NCBI GenBank assembly: GCA_004369085.1
Contig: ML210153.1
Location: forward strand, 310,001 to 374,000
Length of the DNA stretch: 64,000 nt
Origin: Coprinopsis marcescibilis
Lineage: Eukaryota; Basidiomycota; Agaricomycetes; Agaricales; Psathyrellaceae
Direction: 5' to 3'
In this document: positions 48,076 to 59,117 of the stretch, piece after piece
Position numbering within the stretch: the stretch's first letter is position 1
How the letters are laid out: each line of letters begins with the position of its first letter
Program-made: the position numbers and the translations under genes
Notes under the pieces: generated by a model
Told to the model about the DNA's origin: nothing
Database searches by the model: none
Seen by the model: the letters and a program-made list of their open reading frames with translations, nothing else

Positions 48076-51000
48076 CTACTCTTCCTCTACTCCTTCACTA
48101 CTTTCTTCTCGAGGTTCAGTCAGTGTACGAACGTCGAACACTCCAGTTCCGGTCGCGTTTGGCTGGCCAAGAACAATATTTCCAGATGGCGTTTTCAGAT
48201 CATCAAAGTCTCCATATAACGTTGCGTCCGAGATAAACGCTGCCGTTGTTTCATACGATGCTTTCAGAAGTGGCGATGGGTTGGTCGAGATTCCTTTGCG
48301 ATTGAAAGGTTTGTAACTGCCATCAAAGGTCTAGCACAAAACACCATTATTCCCTGATCTTCCTCTCAAGACAAAGGAACGCACCATATAGTCGGCAATC
48401 AATTCCAAGTGCCGACGGTCCACCTGAATGTTGTAGGCTCCGAAGACACCTCCCATTTCCTTTAGAATGGCAGCGCGAGCCATCTCTACGCCATAGGTCT
48501 GAAGCAACGCGTAAATGTCGTTGGAATAGATCTCATCGTCTTCGAGAATAGTCTCGTCAGAGTTTGCTGCGAATTCCCACATTCCCCGAAGATTGGAACC
48601 GTTCGTCGTTAGCTGCGGAGGTAATGAGTACGTATTGAATTGACACAAAGGAAGGAGCGTGCCTTGATAATAGGGTCATCACCCTTCTCCTTTCCGTCCT
48701 CTTTGCTTGCGAAGCAGTCAGTGATACCTGGAATTTCTCGGATAACCGTCGCACGACAGGTACGCTCGATGATGCCAACAAAGAGCAGTTTGGGCATATC
48801 AGGTTGGAACTGAACGCAATACGTCAGTACTCGCTTCGTTCACAGCAGAAGAAATGACCGTTACCTCAATCGTAAAGGTACATTTCGATTCATCGAAATC
48901 GAATGCAACAGCATGCAGCAGGTGACGTTGGAACAAGTCGGAAACTTGCGAAACCGCTTGACGGAGGCTCTGCTGCTTCTTGGTCAGTTTGGGTGTCTCC
49001 GTTTCCTCGGCACCCGAAGCATAGGCTGCCTCAATATCTTCGTCATTGAACGCTTCCCCATTTTCATCTTCATCTTCCTCATCACTGTCATAGGTTGTCT
49101 GCTGCTTCCGCTGCCTTTGTCGCTTTTCATCATCGGCGTCACCATCACCCGCTTCGCTTTCTTCATCGGCATCCTTCTTTCTCTTGGGCATTTCACCGTC
49201 ATCTACGCCGTCATCGTCGTCGGCTTCTCCATGTGCCCGAACCGTCTTGCCCTTCCCAAGCTGAGCAATCTGGCTCTTCAGATCAGTGTCCAATTTGCGC
49301 AGCTCGTTCTGGATTTCCCTCTTCAGAAGGAGCGGGAATCGCGTTCCGAACGCAGAAAGGATTTCGGTTGGCTCAAGGTCATACTCGTTTAGGTATTCTT
49401 CCTTGGGGAAGAACTCGATGGTGACTGCGAATTGCGTTCTTCGAGCCTGACCTTCAACACGTAGCTGCTCGTTGACAGAAACTCGCCGAACCACTTGTGC
49501 TACAGTGACCCTGCTGGCGCGCTTGCAAAACATTTCAACGTCTTCTGGCGAGGTGCTTGGCCGGACTATCATCGTCATGGATGGTGTCTTGGGCTTTTGC
49601 GATGCAGTCATGACAATTTCACGAAGTCGAGGAATACCCAAGGTAACGTTGGCAGCACCGTGACCTGTCGGCGCATTGGTGAGCTTTCGAAATGGGCCCC
49701 GCAGATAGTAGCAGAAACTTACCAGCAAAATGGAAGGTATTGAGCGTCATTTGTGTTGAAGGTTCTCCGACGCTAAAAGACAAAAACTTAACAATAAACT
49801 TCGCCATGGAAAGGAATTGTGGAAGACGAACCCTTGAGAAGCCACAAGACCGACTGCTTCGCCAGGATCGGCCAAGCTTCGCATGTACTTGACGTTCATG
49901 AGCAATTGGAAATTCTTCGAGTTCATGGGCGGGTATCGCGTTTTGAACTGAGGCTCTTTGTCCTTCTTTCCAGCAAGCAGACCGTCAGGATTCGAGTCGA
50001 TGTAGTTCTTGACCGCAAGGGCGAATTGTTCCGACGTGCTCCCCAAGTTCCTGCAAGGGCTCAAAATCGACAAGACAGGATCATACGAGTCTCTTGGTGC
50101 CATTTCATGACTACTCGGCTTCTTTGGTGACTTCTTCAACACCTTCTTCATGTAAGCGACGGCCGACTTTTGGTCAATATCTTTGTCTTGAAGACTTGCT
50201 GGATTCAAGTGTCTGGCGATCGAAAGCGAGTTCTGGGCGATGAAGGCGAATTGGTATAGGTGCTTCTGCTTCGTCACGTCCAAGCCATCGCCTCCGTACG
50301 TGAACTGATAGATCGAGTTGTCGCTGCCGCGAACAGTGTTGTCGTAATGCACGCGAATGCCTTCCAGATGCTTGATGAGACATCGCTGGAGATAACCTGA
50401 ACGAGAAGTCTTGACGGCGGTATCGATAAGACCTTCTCGACCAGCCATGCAATGGAAGTAAAACTCCTGGGGCTTGACACCGGTCAAGAATCGGCTTGCA
50501 ACGTAACCACCGGCGATGGCCTTGGTCTCGAATGCCTTGAACGAGGGCAAGGTCTTCCCACTGACCATGACGGGGACACGACGACCTTCGAGTTCCTGCT
50601 GTCCAAGTGCGCACGAGATTTGGCGGGCATTGACTGCAGAGCCTTTGGCACCAGATTGCGTCATGGCCTGCATGTGGTTGAAGGGGAACTTTCGCAGGAG
50701 TTGGCTAGGCAAGGTGGCCTTCTGGATTTTAGAGGTAAGGTCGTTCAATCTCTTCTTGACAGTCACATCCAGGCCAGCCATCTTGTTGTCGTCCCGAAGC
50801 ACGTCTTCGAGGAGACGGCGCAGTTCGGACGGAACGTCTTCCTTGGGCACATTGGCGAGGGACGGGAAATTTTCGATAGTGCCCTGAGTGCCAAGGTTCT
50901 TGCCCCTTTCGAGGATGCCAGTACGGTCGCGGTCTCCGGCTGGGGTCAAGATAAGATCGTCCATTCGGCAAGTGAAGGCACGATGCTGGAGGAACTTGGT

Positions 51001-54000
51001 GAATAGACGACTGAGTACGCCTAGAAGCTTTCCAGCGATATCCGGGCCGTAGATCTCATAGACCGAGTGCACCAAGCCGTAGTCCGATGCACCGAACGCG
51101 GCCTTGTCCAAAACACCACAGAGTAGCTCGCCATTCAGGAAGATGACCTGGTCTTCTTTCGAGTCATTGCCCCAAAGCTCTCCAGGAACCTTGGTCTTCG
51201 CTTTCAGATTGAGACCTTCAAATTTCCGGGGAGTGATGTTCTTCAGTACGGTGGAGATCTTAACCAAATGTTAGCAGCTACTGCGCTACAAATGATTGAA
51301 AGCCATACGATCTGCTTGCCGGTCCATAGCGGTACTGGTTTCCATACGGTAGGAGGGAGGGTGATCAGGCGGGGAGTTGAAGGGTCCTCCTCGGGTCGGA
51401 GAGCACCATAAAGGAGTTGGAAGTAGTCTTCCCGAGCGAAGAAGGCGTCTTGACATGTCATCCAAACGCCTGCCACCACATGATCTTGGATGAGGCCACG
51501 AAGAGGGTTACCTGACGTCGGGACAAGGTACTGGTTGTCTGTATTGGCGATAAATCTCGCCTCTGCGGCAGCAACGTGATTCTCTGAAGGAAACTGTCAG
51601 GACGACTCGAGCGTTGGACACTATATAATCACTGACGAGGAAAATGGATGTTCATTTCTATGATTTGGATTGTTAGTACTTTGGGCCGAGGCACACAGGG
51701 GCGACACTAACCATCTCCATCGAAGTCGGCTGCAGGGCAGAGCTAGTGAGCATCCGACGTACAAGATGAGTCAATAAACATACCATTGTAAGAGTTACTA
51801 AGAGGGTGAATTACTAACTGTCTTCACGAATGCGGAAAATAAACTTACCAATTTGCGTAGTGCATCCGAATTGTTTTCTCTCCTTGCAAAACTCGAGCCT
51901 TATGACACATCATACTGGGCTTGTGTAGAGTCGGTTGTCGATTGAGGATGAGGATATCACCATCTTGGAGATGTCTGTACACCTTCTTGTTCACAGCTGG
52001 CGTACGGGTGTAGAGGCCCTTTCTGGACGAACTGAAGTCGCCTTGAGGAGTGAGGAGTTGGTTGGCAATTGCGGTTCGTTGTTCGACAGTGAGTTTGTCC
52101 TGGATTACATCGTTAGCGGAGAGGATTTGGGGCAGGGGCAAGTATAGCTACCAATGACTGCTGACGGCCGTCTTCATATTCCACCATACTCGCGCCTGGA
52201 TAATTATGGGGGCCGTTGATAACCCGCTGGCGCATCTCAGAGAAATTCCATTGAGTTACTGGTTCAGGGAAGGTAAGCTTTCTAGCAAAGACGGGCGGGA
52301 TACCAATTTCGTTTGGTTCGATGTTGACATCTGGGGAAATAACCGATCGGGCAGCGTAGTTGACTCGTTTACCCTATAATAAATGTTAGCACTGAGTCTA
52401 CAGGAGGATTAGTTCTTCTTACCATCATATGCTTTCGGAACAACCCCTCCTTCTTTTCCAAGCCTTGTTTGATACCTGCAGGAGGAAGTTTACCCTGTCG
52501 CATTACCGCAGGGTTCTTGCTGCTATCCATGAAGCTGTTGACATCGACTTGGAGTTGAATAAGGCGGTCGAGGAGGGCACTCATCAGCGACCTCCGTATC
52601 TGCTCGTCAATGCCGCTACCCTTCTGAGCTGCTGATCGCAGTTCCATGTTGATGTCCCGCAACCTGTACGAGGTTTGCAATACTTTGGCTAGCAACTCGT
52701 TCTGGGGGTGCTCAAACAATGTTTCGCCCATTTTGGCTGGAGGGCGGAATCGAGTAGGGGAAACTGGGACAACCTCAACGAAGAACATGTCGGCTGATGC
52801 AATAGAGAGTTGGTCTGGTGTCACTGGGGCGTGAGGTCCATGCCGACCGTAGATGAGAGCGCACATGACGGATTCGTTCTTGAACAGGCGTCGAAGGTGA
52901 GCTCGACATTCCTCGGGAGCGACTACACGTTCATTTCGCCCTCGAGACGTTTTGATTTTTCCGTTGGCTGCGCGAGGCAAAGAGACCTCTCCAGCCTTGT
53001 TTAGCGTGTTATCTTCTTCAGACTCATCATCCTCGTCCAGAATGTCTCCTTCGCCCTCGTCCTCAGTTTCGCCCTCCTCATCCATATATACATCGTCTAG
53101 ACCGTCGGAAGCCTTGGGGACATTTTTGGAATATGACTGGGACCTCTCGGCCAGCAATACATCGGGCCTAACTCGGTTCTGCATGCCCTTTTGCTTAGGA
53201 GTAAGGTCGTATTCAATAATTTTGGTATGCCCTTCCTTGCGGAAAGTATATGCAAACCTGGGGAGACGGCAACATGAGTACCAGTTACTGAAAAGCAAAT
53301 GGATATTTACGTTGCGCAATCTGAGTTTTGGCATTTCTTGGTCATGCAATTTCTCAAAAACTCCAGGATGACCTCTTTCCTCATTTGATAGGCGACTTCG
53401 GTCTTGTATTGATCGCGGTTCGCCGACTGGTTTCGAGACAAGTGGATCATGACATAGAGATTGACCCGTGTAATGAACTGTTCTTCGGACTCGTATGTCG
53501 TGTCGCCATCGTCCATGTCTTCGTCACCGTCCGAAGCCTTTTCCTTCCCCTTCTTCCTCGACTGCAAAGCAATGTCGTCCACCCCCATGGCGGCTTCCAC
53601 CAAACCGCGTTCAAGCAATCGAAGTTTCGCAGCATACTTGCTGAGCTGGGTCCGGCTCATTTTAAACCGATGACAATACATACACATCCCGCGCAGAAGG
53701 TTGTAGAGATTGCCCATGAACAAGGGGTGGAATACAGGCGCCGGTAGTTCGATATGGCCAAAATGTCCTGGACATGTGAAGTACGTGAGATGACATGTTG
53801 AGCAGCTAGAGAAGAGAATGCATTCAACGACTGTCAAGTTGATATTTCATTAGCAACGTACACGTCTGAGCGATCATGGGGACCGAGAGCAGGATCGTAT
53901 AGACCACCAATATTGGGCCTGTTCAGGTCGTCCAACAAGACAGAGTTGACGATCTGCTTGACAGATATGTTGCGTATGTCATTGGAGGTAAGAAAAGAGA

Positions 54001-54046
54001 ACGCGACGGCAGTGACGGTCGACGGCAGTGAGTGAGCAATATTCAT
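48076..54046 (-). CDS. RPA190: RNA polymerase I largest subunit
   Basis: The catalytic subunit (A190) that makes the 35S rRNA precursor in the nucleolus. The start at 54046 gives [20 protein letters not shown]; an ATG 21 bases upstream is possible. Next come [17 protein letters not shown] sequence, the clamp zinc site [20 protein letters not shown] and [34 protein letters not shown] precedes the metal site NADFDGDEMN (51637-51849), which is split over several tiny exons. [20 protein letters not shown] and [20 protein letters not shown] are in the funnel and trigger-loop regions. The acidic insert near 49000-49300, rich in Asp/Glu/Lys, is typical of A190 and not of the Pol II or III subunits. 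The end reads [20 protein letters not shown] at 48076. The frame looks intact. Together with nearby RRN11 it links this locus to rDNA transcription. Confidence 0.95.
51637..51797 (-). other. three micro-exons encoding the Pol I catalytic metal site
   Basis: In coding order, the exon ending at 51849 (HYAN plus two bases of Cys) is followed by a 14-base exon (51784-51797), an 18-base exon (51712-51729) and a 21-base exon (51637-51657). Joined, they give CNSYNADFDGDEMNIHFP, the invariant Mg-binding block. Donors are GTAAGT, GTATGT, GTTAGT and GTCAGT; acceptors are TTAG, GCAG and ATAG. Any single skipped exon would remove catalytic aspartates. Confidence 0.8.
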
Positions 54047-54210
54047 CGTAGCATAGAAATCCAGCAAATTATTTCAGTTGCTGCAGATGCACCAACTCCA
54101 AAAATAGCTTGGCATCCTCAACTTTTTCCTTATCACGTGCCCCATCATGCCAAGCAAATGAATGATATCGGTCTATATTTAGCTATCTAGTAGCCTAGTA
54201 CATTATTGCC

Positions 54211-55352
54211 TCATCGTCTTGCACTCATCGTCCGTGTTAGTCCTGGTTTCCCTGACTTGACCTTTTGTGCAACTTCTGACACCAGTTCAGCTATCAGGCC
54301 ATTATAAGTCTCCGAATCTTGTTGCAATGCATCTCGGGATTGCATCAGGTATGTCAAAAGGGCTGATACGTTCGCAGTTTGCTGTTTAAGCTCTGCGAGC
54401 TGTCTTTCGAGGTTTATCAGCGGCTGCACCTTTAACCATTCTAGAGTTACGGGAGCAATGATTAGCATTCGACCCGAGATACGATGAGTTTGTCTAACCA
54501 GGGTCAGAGTCCAGCATCCGCGAGATTCTTCCAATGTCGATGTCAGGTTTAGGTCCAAACTGTGCTACTATGCCATTCTTTGGACCACCAGGTTGTGGTG
54601 TCCCAGACCTTGACGAAGACAGGCGTCCTGGCGGAGTAGATTTTGGTCTTGTATGCACCTCCAATACGGGCAGCGGCTTTCCTGGTGCTTTCGGCAATAC
54701 TTCGTCCAAGTTTACAGGAATCCCTAGCGATATTAAATGTTGTCTCCGTATTCGAGAACGCGTCCAGTTCGTTGGGTTCGTTGGCGGATTCGCCTTGAGC
54801 AGAATTTGATACATCTCCCGACTAGCAAGTCGTCAGCTTCGCATCAGGACTGAGCGGCAACCTCGCGCACCTTGACCGAGTAGTAAGAATCTGACCCGCT
54901 CCCTCCACCTCCCTAATGGGATCATCCGTTGTCACTCTCAAAATGTTTTCCCCTTCCCATATTGGTCCCAAAATCTCGTCGATCTGGTCTTTCAGTTCGT
55001 GCCGGGAAGCTGATGGGGCGACCTCCAGAGGCCGCCAATCCCGTTGCGACGACGGACCAGCAACAGGCTGAAATGAATCCAAATCATCGTGGAAGGATGA
55101 TACTGGCTCGACCACACCCTCCCCAAAGTCCTCAAAGTCTCCAAAGTCATCGTCCTTCATCTCTTCTTGTGCAACATCCTCAGGCGCCGCAAAGTCGTCA
55201 AAATCGCCGAAGCCGGCGTCATCGTCGAAGAGCTGTGGTGGAGGGGGAATCTCAATGTTCGGTGGTGGGGGCTTGGGTTTCGAGGGTGCGGGTGCTACCA
55301 CTGGATCGGCCGTGGCCCACACAGATGAGTCCCATGTCAAATCGTCGTCCAT
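54211..55352 (-). CDS. aftiphilin/Laa2-like AP-1 accessory protein (tentative)
   Basis: The start at 55352 gives MDDDLTWDSSVWATADPVVA. The N-terminal part is rich in acidic phenylalanine motifs (DDDAGFGDFDDF, DDFGDFEDFGEG), which are the clathrin-adaptor binding type (DFxDF). A middle block reads LKDQIDEILGPIWEGENILR, and after an intron REMYQILLKANPPTNPTNWT with RSRIRRQHLISLGIPVNLDE. This fits the fungal family that includes yeast Laa2 (YBL010C), a partner of AP-1 and Laa1. The C-terminal exon is a coiled coil (NLERQLAELKQQTANVSALL) ending RTMSARR-stop at 54211. Family match is from memory of the domain pattern, so the name is tentative; a role in clathrin traffic is the best guess. Confidence 0.65.
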
Positions 55353-55439
55353 GATTTGTCTGGTCGGACTGGTGTTTGGCGGATTGAAGCAAGCAATAAC
55401 GTTGGATTTGGTGATGTTTTGGTCTGGTCGCTCTCAATC

Positions 55440-56424
55440 ATGCTCAACCATCAAGACCATGTATTCCTGTTCGCATCATTGGGCTCCAAGGATCCTTCCA
55501 CAGCTAGAAAGGTCCATATACGCCGCTTGTACGATATATTCCAGCTTTCAGTGGCCAGAAGAGACTTTCAAAGAGCACGGCGGGCATGGTCTATCCTGGT
55601 AAGATGCAAAGAGGTCGACTGGGCAGCAATGTGGACTACCGGCTTGCTTCTGCTGGGAGATGCACCTCAAGACGACGAATGTTCCACACTGAAACTGGAC
55701 TATCTCCGTGCTATGATGCTTCAAAAACTGGAGCAGGTAAGCAGGCAGGCTTTTGAGCGCTTATTGTTTCAGGTGGCTTACGGATCCGTTCAGCGCGAAA
55801 CTATTCTTCAAGAAGTTATCTTACGGTTCATCCACCGTCGACAATATAAAGAAGCTCTAAACGAACTAGAACTGTTAGCCTATCCGTGCTTTCTTCTATT
55901 CACTTTTTCTGACATTTTTGTCAGATATTTGCCGGCATTCCCCTTCCAGGACAACCCTGTTCTCCACACATATGCAGGTTTGCTTGCACTATACATTGGG
56001 CAACCCCCTCCTGAGCAGAAAGGTAGACACGCAGTTTTTCGTTTAATTTGGTCAACTGGAAACTTATTTTATCAGATGGAACTTTCGACCCGATAGCGAT
56101 TCGAGAATCTCAATCCCATTTCGAGCACGCGTTGACAAGGGACCCAGACAACGTCGTGGCTCGAGGATTTATCGACAGCGTAGTAAGATTATTATATATA
56201 TATATGATGCACAGCAAGTGGTCTGACCGATGTTTTATTAGCTACCTACGTTAAGCAAAACGACATACGGGCCCAAACTATTTGCTGGAGATGATGGCAT
56301 CGCAATGGACGACGAAGACGAAGACGATCAGCGAACACCCCGAGCCAAACGAGCTCGAAGAGCACCATCCGGTTACTCTTCATCTTCAGAATCGGATGCC
56401 ATATCGATTTCTGGCATCTCTTGA
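55440..56424 (+). CDS. RRN11: RNA polymerase I transcription initiation factor RRN11-like
   Basis: Rrn11 is a TPR-containing subunit of the Pol I core factor (counterpart of metazoan TAF1A) that binds the rDNA promoter. The ATG at 55440 gives MLNHQDHVFLFASLGSKDPS; ATGs at 55351 and 55356 are alternatives. Then follow the typical block HIRRLYDIFQLSVARRDFQR with ARRAWSILVRCKEVDWAAMW. Exons RETILQEVILRFIHRRQYKE and NPVLHTYAGLLALYIGQPPP come next, then SQSHFEHALTRDPDNVVARG. The tail exon (from about 56251) reads TTYGPKLFAGDDGIAMDDED, a basic RAKRARRAPSG run, and DAISISGIS-stop at 56424. The last 52 bases overlap the coding end of RIX1 on the other strand. The protein is short but seems complete. 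The family call rests on the N-terminal block. Confidence 0.78.
56373..56424. other. 52-base antisense overlap of RRN11 and RIX1 coding ends
   Basis: The plus frame (SSSESDAISISGIS-stop) and the minus frame (EIDMASDSEDEE-stop) read through the same bases. Both tails are plausible: acidic and serine-rich ends are common in these families. The two mRNAs must overlap further in their 3' untranslated parts. Confidence 0.65.
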
Positions 56425-59003
56425 TTTTCTTCCTCATCCAGTACCGGAGCAGAGATGGCCAAAGGTTGGAATGTGGTTTCCTTTTGTTTTTGAGCTGGGG
56501 GAACGTAGGTTGATGTCGCAAGTTCTATGGCCGGATGTGGATCTGAAAATTTCGAGGGTTCCGGAGTCGGCTTTTGTGTTTGCTGGAATGGCGGCACTTC
56601 GGTCACTGATCGCTGTTCAACCTGCGCTTTTGGTCGACTCGTAAAGATTGTGCTATGGTGCCTTGATTCTGAGGCTCGATCTTCCATTTCGACATCTTGA
56701 GTGGTGGCGTCTGTATGTGGTTTCTCCCCATCGTCAAAGTCGAGATTCAGTTTGTCTCGAGCATCTGCCTCTTCCTGAGATTCCTCGTGCCGGAACAGGG
56801 AGATGGACTGCGTAGGGGGGATTGGGCGAACCATTGGAGGTAGACGAGGGTGAATTAATAGATCCAACGATGAAAGAGCCTTGAAAGAGTAACAATTAGT
56901 AAATTCGGCAATTTGAGTGAAAACGTGGTTTACCTCTGGGTTTTCTGATCTCATCAAAGATGCCACAATTAGGGGGGTAGCCCTATGCAAAGCTGCGCTC
57001 GAACTCGAGGCCAACTCGGTACATATTCCTTGAATCTTCTTGTGGACCATGTCGAACCAAACAGGGTCGAGTGAGAAAGTAGAGGCTGACATTTGGCCCA
57101 TCGCTAATTGAATCGAAAGGAGAACCCGAGAAACCAAAGATACTTGAACCTCTGCGAGGTTAGGATTTTTTAGGGAGTGCGCTAGGACTGAGCGAGTTGT
57201 TAGTCGTGGCCTCGGGATAGGTCATAAGATCAAGCACCTTCGAGAACACGCAGAATGATTCGAGCTTCGACGGCGTTGGTACAAATAACGTCGCGAGTAA
57301 CCTTGAAAATCTCATCTCCCTCGTAGTTCCTTGTTCTCTTTCGGCTTTTCTTGCTCCCACCGATGGCTTCTTCCTGCTGTGCGGCAGGACCCTTCGAATG
57401 CAGGATGACGGTCAGGAAGGGAAGAATGGCTTTCACCATTCTCGTCGAAAGGAGGGGGCTCTCAATGAGCGGGCATGCCTTGTGAACTGCATACAGAGTA
57501 TCCAGGAAGAACAAGCGTTGGGTCGGTCTGCGCACATTTGAATTAGGAAAGCTGTCAGGAAGGAAAGAAATCTTTACTCACGTCGTTGTAGGTTGTTCAA
57601 GATGATAGGTGATGACTGTGCAGATACGGGGTAGGTAGGAATTCATGTGTTGAGGGATACTATGCCTGCGGTCAGCGATGGTAGTTAATTCCCGCAACGT
57701 TTAGACTCACGTCTCCGTCAAGCTTTGGATCACGTTACAGCCTTCTTTCCAGATCGTAGACACCGCAGCAACTTCAGATGCGCGGATTGCTGGGTCTGCG
57801 AAACCTTCAATCTCAATTCCAGGGAGGTGTCAGTGGCGAAAGCACGTCTCAGAGGTTTATGTTACCTTGTCTTCTTGGGTGGATGAAAGCAAGGTCAGGC
57901 CGAACCTGACCACTTGTCCACATGAAATTTGCACTGGTCGGGTATTTGAAGTACTGCAAAGGATGGTCAGAGATTGCGTTGGCCCGCGTTAAGACGGACA
58001 CGTACTTTAACAGGGCTTGGATAATTGCGCTAGAACACCTGAGTCGATCGAGATTCAATGGGATTGAGATGGCTGGGTCCTCTTGGACAGGTGGCGGCTG
58101 TGTAGCTGATCCATTGTTGTCAGCCCTAAGGAAATCGTAAACATGAAAAAAAAACCTACAACTGGAAGGGAATGTGGTCCTGAGGGCAAAGTATGCATTC
58201 CATCCAAACGCAAGTGTGTCATCCATCGACTTTCTCCAGATTGCTGCGGCACCCACTTTGCCTCCCGTCAAGTGTAAGCTTGAGTACAGATCGGATGCTG
58301 AGCGTAGGATACGAGGATCTGTGGGGCACGGATGGCATCCGTTGAGGAATCCCAGTGCCAGGGAAGAGAGGTTTGCGAAAGTTGCTCTGTGCGCGTTGGG
58401 ATAGATAGGAATCAATTGCGCAATGGTCCCAAGGCAAAAGGACTTTTCATGATGAGTTGGTGCAGTTCGCTCTGGGGAGAGCTTGAACATACTTTTAAGG
58501 CGAAATCCGGATGAGTTGACGCAATCGAAGCAAGGGCAGCTGTGAATTTTGCGATGTTTGGCAGGGAGATTTGCCGTTGGAATTCGGGCATGTCAACAGC
58601 AGCTGTAAATATGGTCACGAGCAAGCGTATGGCCGCTTTCGTGGTATTTGTTCCTTCATTTCGCTTCAGAGCCCATCAGTCGCGACTTTGAAGATGGAAC
58701 AAGAAACACACAGACAGACAGCAACGGCAAAACCAAAGGCAGCCAACTCGATGCAGAGTCGATCATCAAGTTTTTCGACAGCAAAGACGACTTGTGAGCC
58801 AGACACAGGCCTGCCCAACGAGCCCCGGCATTCTTCGAGTGCAGGAGAGACGCAATTCGAGCTGACCATTTCGGGAGATGGGGGTTCGTAGAGAAGCAGG
58901 CTTTGTCGAGAACCTGCAAGGTGTATGCCAGATGGATGACGACCGAAGAGTCAGAAGCCAACTGCAGCTGCAAAAGACCTTTCAATTGTTGTCCAGGCTC
59001 CAT
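56373..59003 (-). CDS. RIX1: pre-rRNA processing protein RIX1 (PELP1 family)
   Basis: Part of the Rix1-Ipi1-Ipi3 complex that matures the ITS2 region and readies pre-60S particles in the nucleus. The start at 59003 gives MEPGQQLKGLLQLQLASDSS. It continues FSTNPHLPKWSARIASLLHS and ARWAGLCLAHKSSLLSKNLM, the signature block of RIX1. Further helical exons follow: ISLPNIAKFTAALASIASTH, CLGTIAQLIPIYPNAHRATF and TRMVKAILPFLTVILHSKG. A long disordered tail is rich in Pro, Ser, Gln and acid (DEEENQEMPEIDMASDSEDE), ending at 56373. About seven introns are present. The 5' end lies 114 bases from divergent SEC10, and the 3' end overlaps RRN11. Both RRN11 and RIX1 serve ribosome production. Confidence 0.86.
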
Positions 59004-59117
59004 TGGAATACGCGGTCAAGGGTGAAAACTTGAAATTATTGATGGACGCCAAACAAGGCAGGAATGTCTTGGCAAGAACAATGATGCCATTGCACTGCGA
59101 CCGGTCGTCCAGAATTC
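59004..59117. promoter_or_regulatory. 114-base shared promoter of RIX1 and SEC10
   Basis: Divergent start codons are 114 bases apart, so the core promoters must share this space. No TATA box is seen. Regulation is inferred only from spacing. Confidence 0.45.

Noticed and set aside
48913..49392. 159-codon plus frame opposite RPA190
   Set aside because: It is the antisense shadow of the acidic insert of the Pol I subunit; the minus frame is clearly the coding one.
49819..51006. Plus frames of 103 to 184 codons within RPA190
   Set aside because: They lie opposite highly conserved Pol I blocks and have no family resemblance.
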